A DNA stretch of 64,000 nucleotides from positions 124,001 through 188,000 of the forward strand of contig NZ_BDBI01000028.1 of the NCBI RefSeq assembly GCF_001612905.1. Reading direction: 5' to 3'. The DNA comes from Nocardia ignorata NBRC 108230 (GTDB lineage: Bacteria; Actinomycetota; Actinomycetes; Mycobacteriales; Mycobacteriaceae). The notes under the pieces were generated by a model that was given only the letters and a program-made list of their open reading frames with translations, did not search any database and was not told the origin of the DNA. The translations under genes and the position numbers were made by a program. Of this stretch, positions 61,930 through 64,000 are shown piece after piece. Numbering within the stretch: the stretch's first letter is position 1; the number at the start of each line of letters is the position of its first letter.

Positions 61930-63342
61930 ATGACCAACGGTTCAGAGAGTTCCCAACTCGACGTACCCAACGCGGGATTGCGCATGGTCGCCCGGTGGGG
62001 ACTGTGGATCAACCTCGCCACCTTCATGATCGGCTACGCCACCGGCGTCATCTCCGGCGCGTTGCTCTACATCCGCGGCGACCTCGACCTCCACGACGCC
62101 CAACAGGGTCTGGTGACAAGTATTCTGCTGCTCGGCGCGCTGGTCGCGGCGATGTTCACCGGCGGGCTCGCGGACCGATTCGGCCGCAAAATGGTGCTCG
62201 GCGGCGCCGGGCTGCTGTTCGCGGTCGGCTTCATCGTGTCGGCGCTGGCGACCGGATTCCCTCTGCTCGTCCTCGGCCGCCTGGTCATGGGCTTCGGCGT
62301 CGGCATCGCCTCGGCACTTGTTCCCACCTACCTGGGCGAGATTTCGCCGCCGCAGATCCGTGGGCGAATGCTCACCCTCAATCAGCTGCTGCAGACGGTC
62401 GGCATGCTCGTCGCCTACCTTGTGAACCTCGCCTTCAGCGGTAGCGGCGACTGGCGCGCGATGTTCTGGGTCGGCGCGATTCCGGCGATCTTGCTGGTGC
62501 TGATCGTGAAACGGCTACCGGAAACGCCCACCTGGTTGATCGCGCAGGGGCGTATCGATGAAGCACGAACCACCATCGGCTCGGTCGTCGGTGCCGCGGG
62601 TGCCGAGAAGGTGATCGAGCACTACCGCCACCAAGAAGCCGAACGCCGGCGCCTTCGGGAACAGGACAAGAGTCCCGAGCAGAAGGGGTGGCGGGTGCTG
62701 CTGGCGCCCCGCGTCCGCCCCGCGCTGGTCGTGGCACTCGGACTCGCTGTCCTGCAGCAGTTCGTCGGCATCAACACCGTGCTCTACTACGCGCCGACGA
62801 TCATGGAGGAGACCGGTCTCAGCGCCTCGAACTCGATCGTCTATTCGGTCATCATCGGCATCGTGAATCTCGCGATGACATTTGTCTCGCTGCGCTTGAT
62901 CGACCGGCTCGGACGCCGACCGCTGTTGCTGATCTCCCTGGTCGGAATGGGGATCTCGGTGGCACTGCTCGGTGTCTCGTTCATCGTCGATCTCGGTTCG
63001 GTGATCCTGCTGGTGTGCATGCTGGTGTTCGTGTCGTCCTTCGCCATCGGGATGGGCCCGGTGTTCTGGGTGATCCTGGCGGAGGTCTTCCCGCCCGACG
63101 TGCAGGCACAGGGCTCGGGCGCGGGCTCAGCGGTGAGCTGGTTGTCGAACTTCATCATGTCGACGGCCTTCCTGCCGCTGACCGGGGCGATCGGATCAGG
63201 TCCTGTCTTCCTGATCTTCGCCGTGATCTGCCTGGTGGCCTTGATATTCGTCTACCGCCGGGTCCCCGAGACCAAGGACCGCGACTTCGCACAGATCGAC
63301 GAAGACCTGCAGGCCCGCGCCGGTAGGCACATCCCGAACTAG
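61930..63342 (+). CDS. Sugar porter (MFS) transporter
   Basis: 470-residue sugar:H+ symporter with 12 TM helices and the family signatures: GGLADRFGRK, GRLVMGFGVGIASALVPTYLGE, PETPTWLI, QQFVGINTVLYYAP, LIDRLGRRPLL and the closing VPETKDR. It probably imports glucose or another hexose, feeding the G6PD encoded just before; ATG 61930 almost abuts the G6PD stop, with GGGGAATGA as ribosome site. Confidence 0.92.
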   Translation: MTNGSESSQLDVPNAGLRMVARWGLWINLATFMIGYATGVISGALLYIRGDLDLHDAQQGLVTSILLLGALVAAMFTGGLADRFGRKMVLGGAGLLFAVGFIVSALATGFPLLVLGRLVMGFGVGIASALVPTYLGEISPPQIRGRMLTLNQLLQTVGMLVAYLVNLAFSGSGDWRAMFWVGAIPAILLVLIVKRLPETPTWLIAQGRIDEARTTIGSVVGAAGAEKVIEHYRHQEAERRRLREQDKSPEQKGWRVLLAPRVRPALVVALGLAVLQQFVGINTVLYYAPTIMEETGLSASNSIVYSVIIGIVNLAMTFVSLRLIDRLGRRPLLLISLVGMGISVALLGVSFIVDLGSVILLVCMLVFVSSFAIGMGPVFWVILAEVFPPDVQAQGSGAGSAVSWLSNFIMSTAFLPLTGAIGSGPVFLIFAVICLVALIFVYRRVPETKDRDFAQIDEDLQARAGRHIPN

Positions 63343-64000
63343 CGCATAGGTGGGCGAATAGCGTTCACAGCATCCGAGGAAACCGGGTGAGCTGCTCGTC
63401 GGCCGCGTTGCCCGCCGGTCGGCACCATCACCGCGAACCAATGGCGGCGCGAAAGACCTGCGCCGACAAGGGTTTTGGATCCGGTTAGCTCGGTAGCCGA
63501 GTCGGAGCCCGACATACCGATTGCTACCGGCGGTGCAACCGCTGTGATCTGCGCATTCGGTCGGAAGATCGACGAAGTGACCGAAATGCGCTCTGTCTCA
63601 ACATGAATCACCGTAAAGTAGTCCGTAGCGGCCCGTCGTTCGATGGACGCGAGTCGGGTAGCGACTCCACGGCGCAACGCGGGCTGCTCGTTGCGAAATG
63701 GCCGGGCACGGTGAGTGCGGTCGTGCCATGATCCCCGCTGCCGGTGGAATGGTTTGTGCCGCCCGGAAGCCGTAATACTCCGTGCATTCATCGCGTTTTC
63801 CGGGCTGCGAAGATCTGTGAATCGGGAATGGCTTGTCGATGCGAGAATTTGATGACTGTCTGGTCGGATTGCCGAAATTTAGCTTCGTGGCGAGCAAATT
63901 CTCTGCGACTGGTCGCCGCTACGACCGCTATTGACAGTGCACCGGCGGTGATGCAACCTTGATCTACCCAGCAGTTCCGCCTTATTCGACCTTTCTCAAG
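63343..64000. other. Gene-free region, AT-richer towards the end
   Basis: No frame here has a start, ribosome site and GC-biased third positions together. The first 200 bases keep the GC content of the chromosome; from about 63560 it falls visibly (about half G+C). TTGACA at 63933 might be a -35 of a gene beyond the window. The only structure is the inverted repeat at 63843-63903. Confidence 0.6.
63843..63903. repeat. 9-bp perfect inverted repeat
   Basis: GAGAATTTG (63843-63851) and CAAATTCTC (63895-63903), 43 bases apart, within the AT-richer stretch. Could be a hairpin or ends of a decayed small element; no transposase or target duplication seen. Confidence 0.5.

Noticed and set aside
63339..63791. 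150-codon minus-strand frame at the right end
   Set aside because: No ribosome site, no family pattern and no GC-biased third positions; overlaps other equally poor frames.

Overview
The window is high-GC DNA (about two-thirds G+C by eye) with dense, often 1-4 base overlapping genes, GTG/TTG starts, TANNNT-type -10 boxes, several leaderless-looking starts, an NDMA-dependent-type alcohol dehydrogenase and many acyl-CoA dehydrogenase and TetR genes. This fits a chromosome of Mycobacteriales, most likely Nocardia or Rhodococcus; the genus is an inference. No rRNA, tRNA, CRISPR array, insertion sequence or phage gene was recognised. Almost everything is catabolic: enzymes, transporters and regulators arranged in regulons whose operators can be read directly.

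Layout. 1-3760: the end of an alpha-hydroxy acid oxidase gene, then a LacI regulator divergent from a histidinol-dehydrogenase-like/HpsN-type enzyme and a hotdog thioesterase. 3752-16732: regulon 1, three promoters with the same 24-bp palindrome over the -35 box and a GTGAC-N4-GTCAC dyad at the -10/start. It contains a PhyH dioxygenase, RidA, two paralogous MFS carriers, a DAO-type flavin oxidase, a thiamine-diphosphate decarboxylase, a GlcD-type 2-hydroxyacid dehydrogenase, an acyl-CoA ligase, an alcohol dehydrogenase and an aldehyde dehydrogenase. Together these could carry out alpha-oxidation (2-hydroxylation, oxidation, decarboxylation, aldehyde oxidation). 16759-28273: a TetR gene divergent from a ten-gene operon with thiolase, two SDRs, MaoC hydratase, an APH-like kinase next to an ACAD10/11-like acyl-CoA dehydrogenase (a split version of the 4-hydroxyacyl-CoA kinase/dehydrogenase), two more acyl-CoA dehydrogenases and the proton-translocating transhydrogenase PntAB.

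28390-45597: regulon 2 and the best candidate for an undescribed system. Four copies of a 23-bp operator (two GTCA-N2-TG[A/C]C-like decamers 3 bp apart) sit in the promoters of 16 genes around a TetR gene: HSL-type esterase, SCP2-like protein, gamma-glutamylamide-synthetase-like enzyme, gamma-glutamyl hydrolase, acyl-CoA ligase, enoyl-CoA hydratase, Zn alcohol dehydrogenase, aldehyde dehydrogenase, a Baeyer-Villiger-like monooxygenase with an altered fingerprint, a 3-aminobutyryl-CoA-ammonia-lyase-like hotdog protein, DAO oxidase, MaoC-like protein, nitronate monooxygenase-like enzyme, an unrecognised 7-TM protein and a flavin amine oxidase. The order amine oxidation, ring-ketone oxygenation, lactone hydrolysis, alcohol and aldehyde oxidation, CoA activation and beta-oxidation suggests breakdown of a (cyclic) amine or ketone to a dicarboxylate.

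45620-63342: an orphan gene behind a possible ribosome-site hairpin; a LacI-controlled pair of divergent operons (isomerase/DUF993/Gfo-Idh-MocA against a NitT/TauT-type ABC transporter plus glycerate kinase) sharing one 14-bp operator; a membrane diguanylate cyclase; a broken ABC ATPase; a MarR/MMPL exporter pair; a small membrane protein; and an unusual glucose-6-phosphate dehydrogenase paired with a sugar porter. 63343-64000 holds no gene I can support and becomes AT-richer towards the end.
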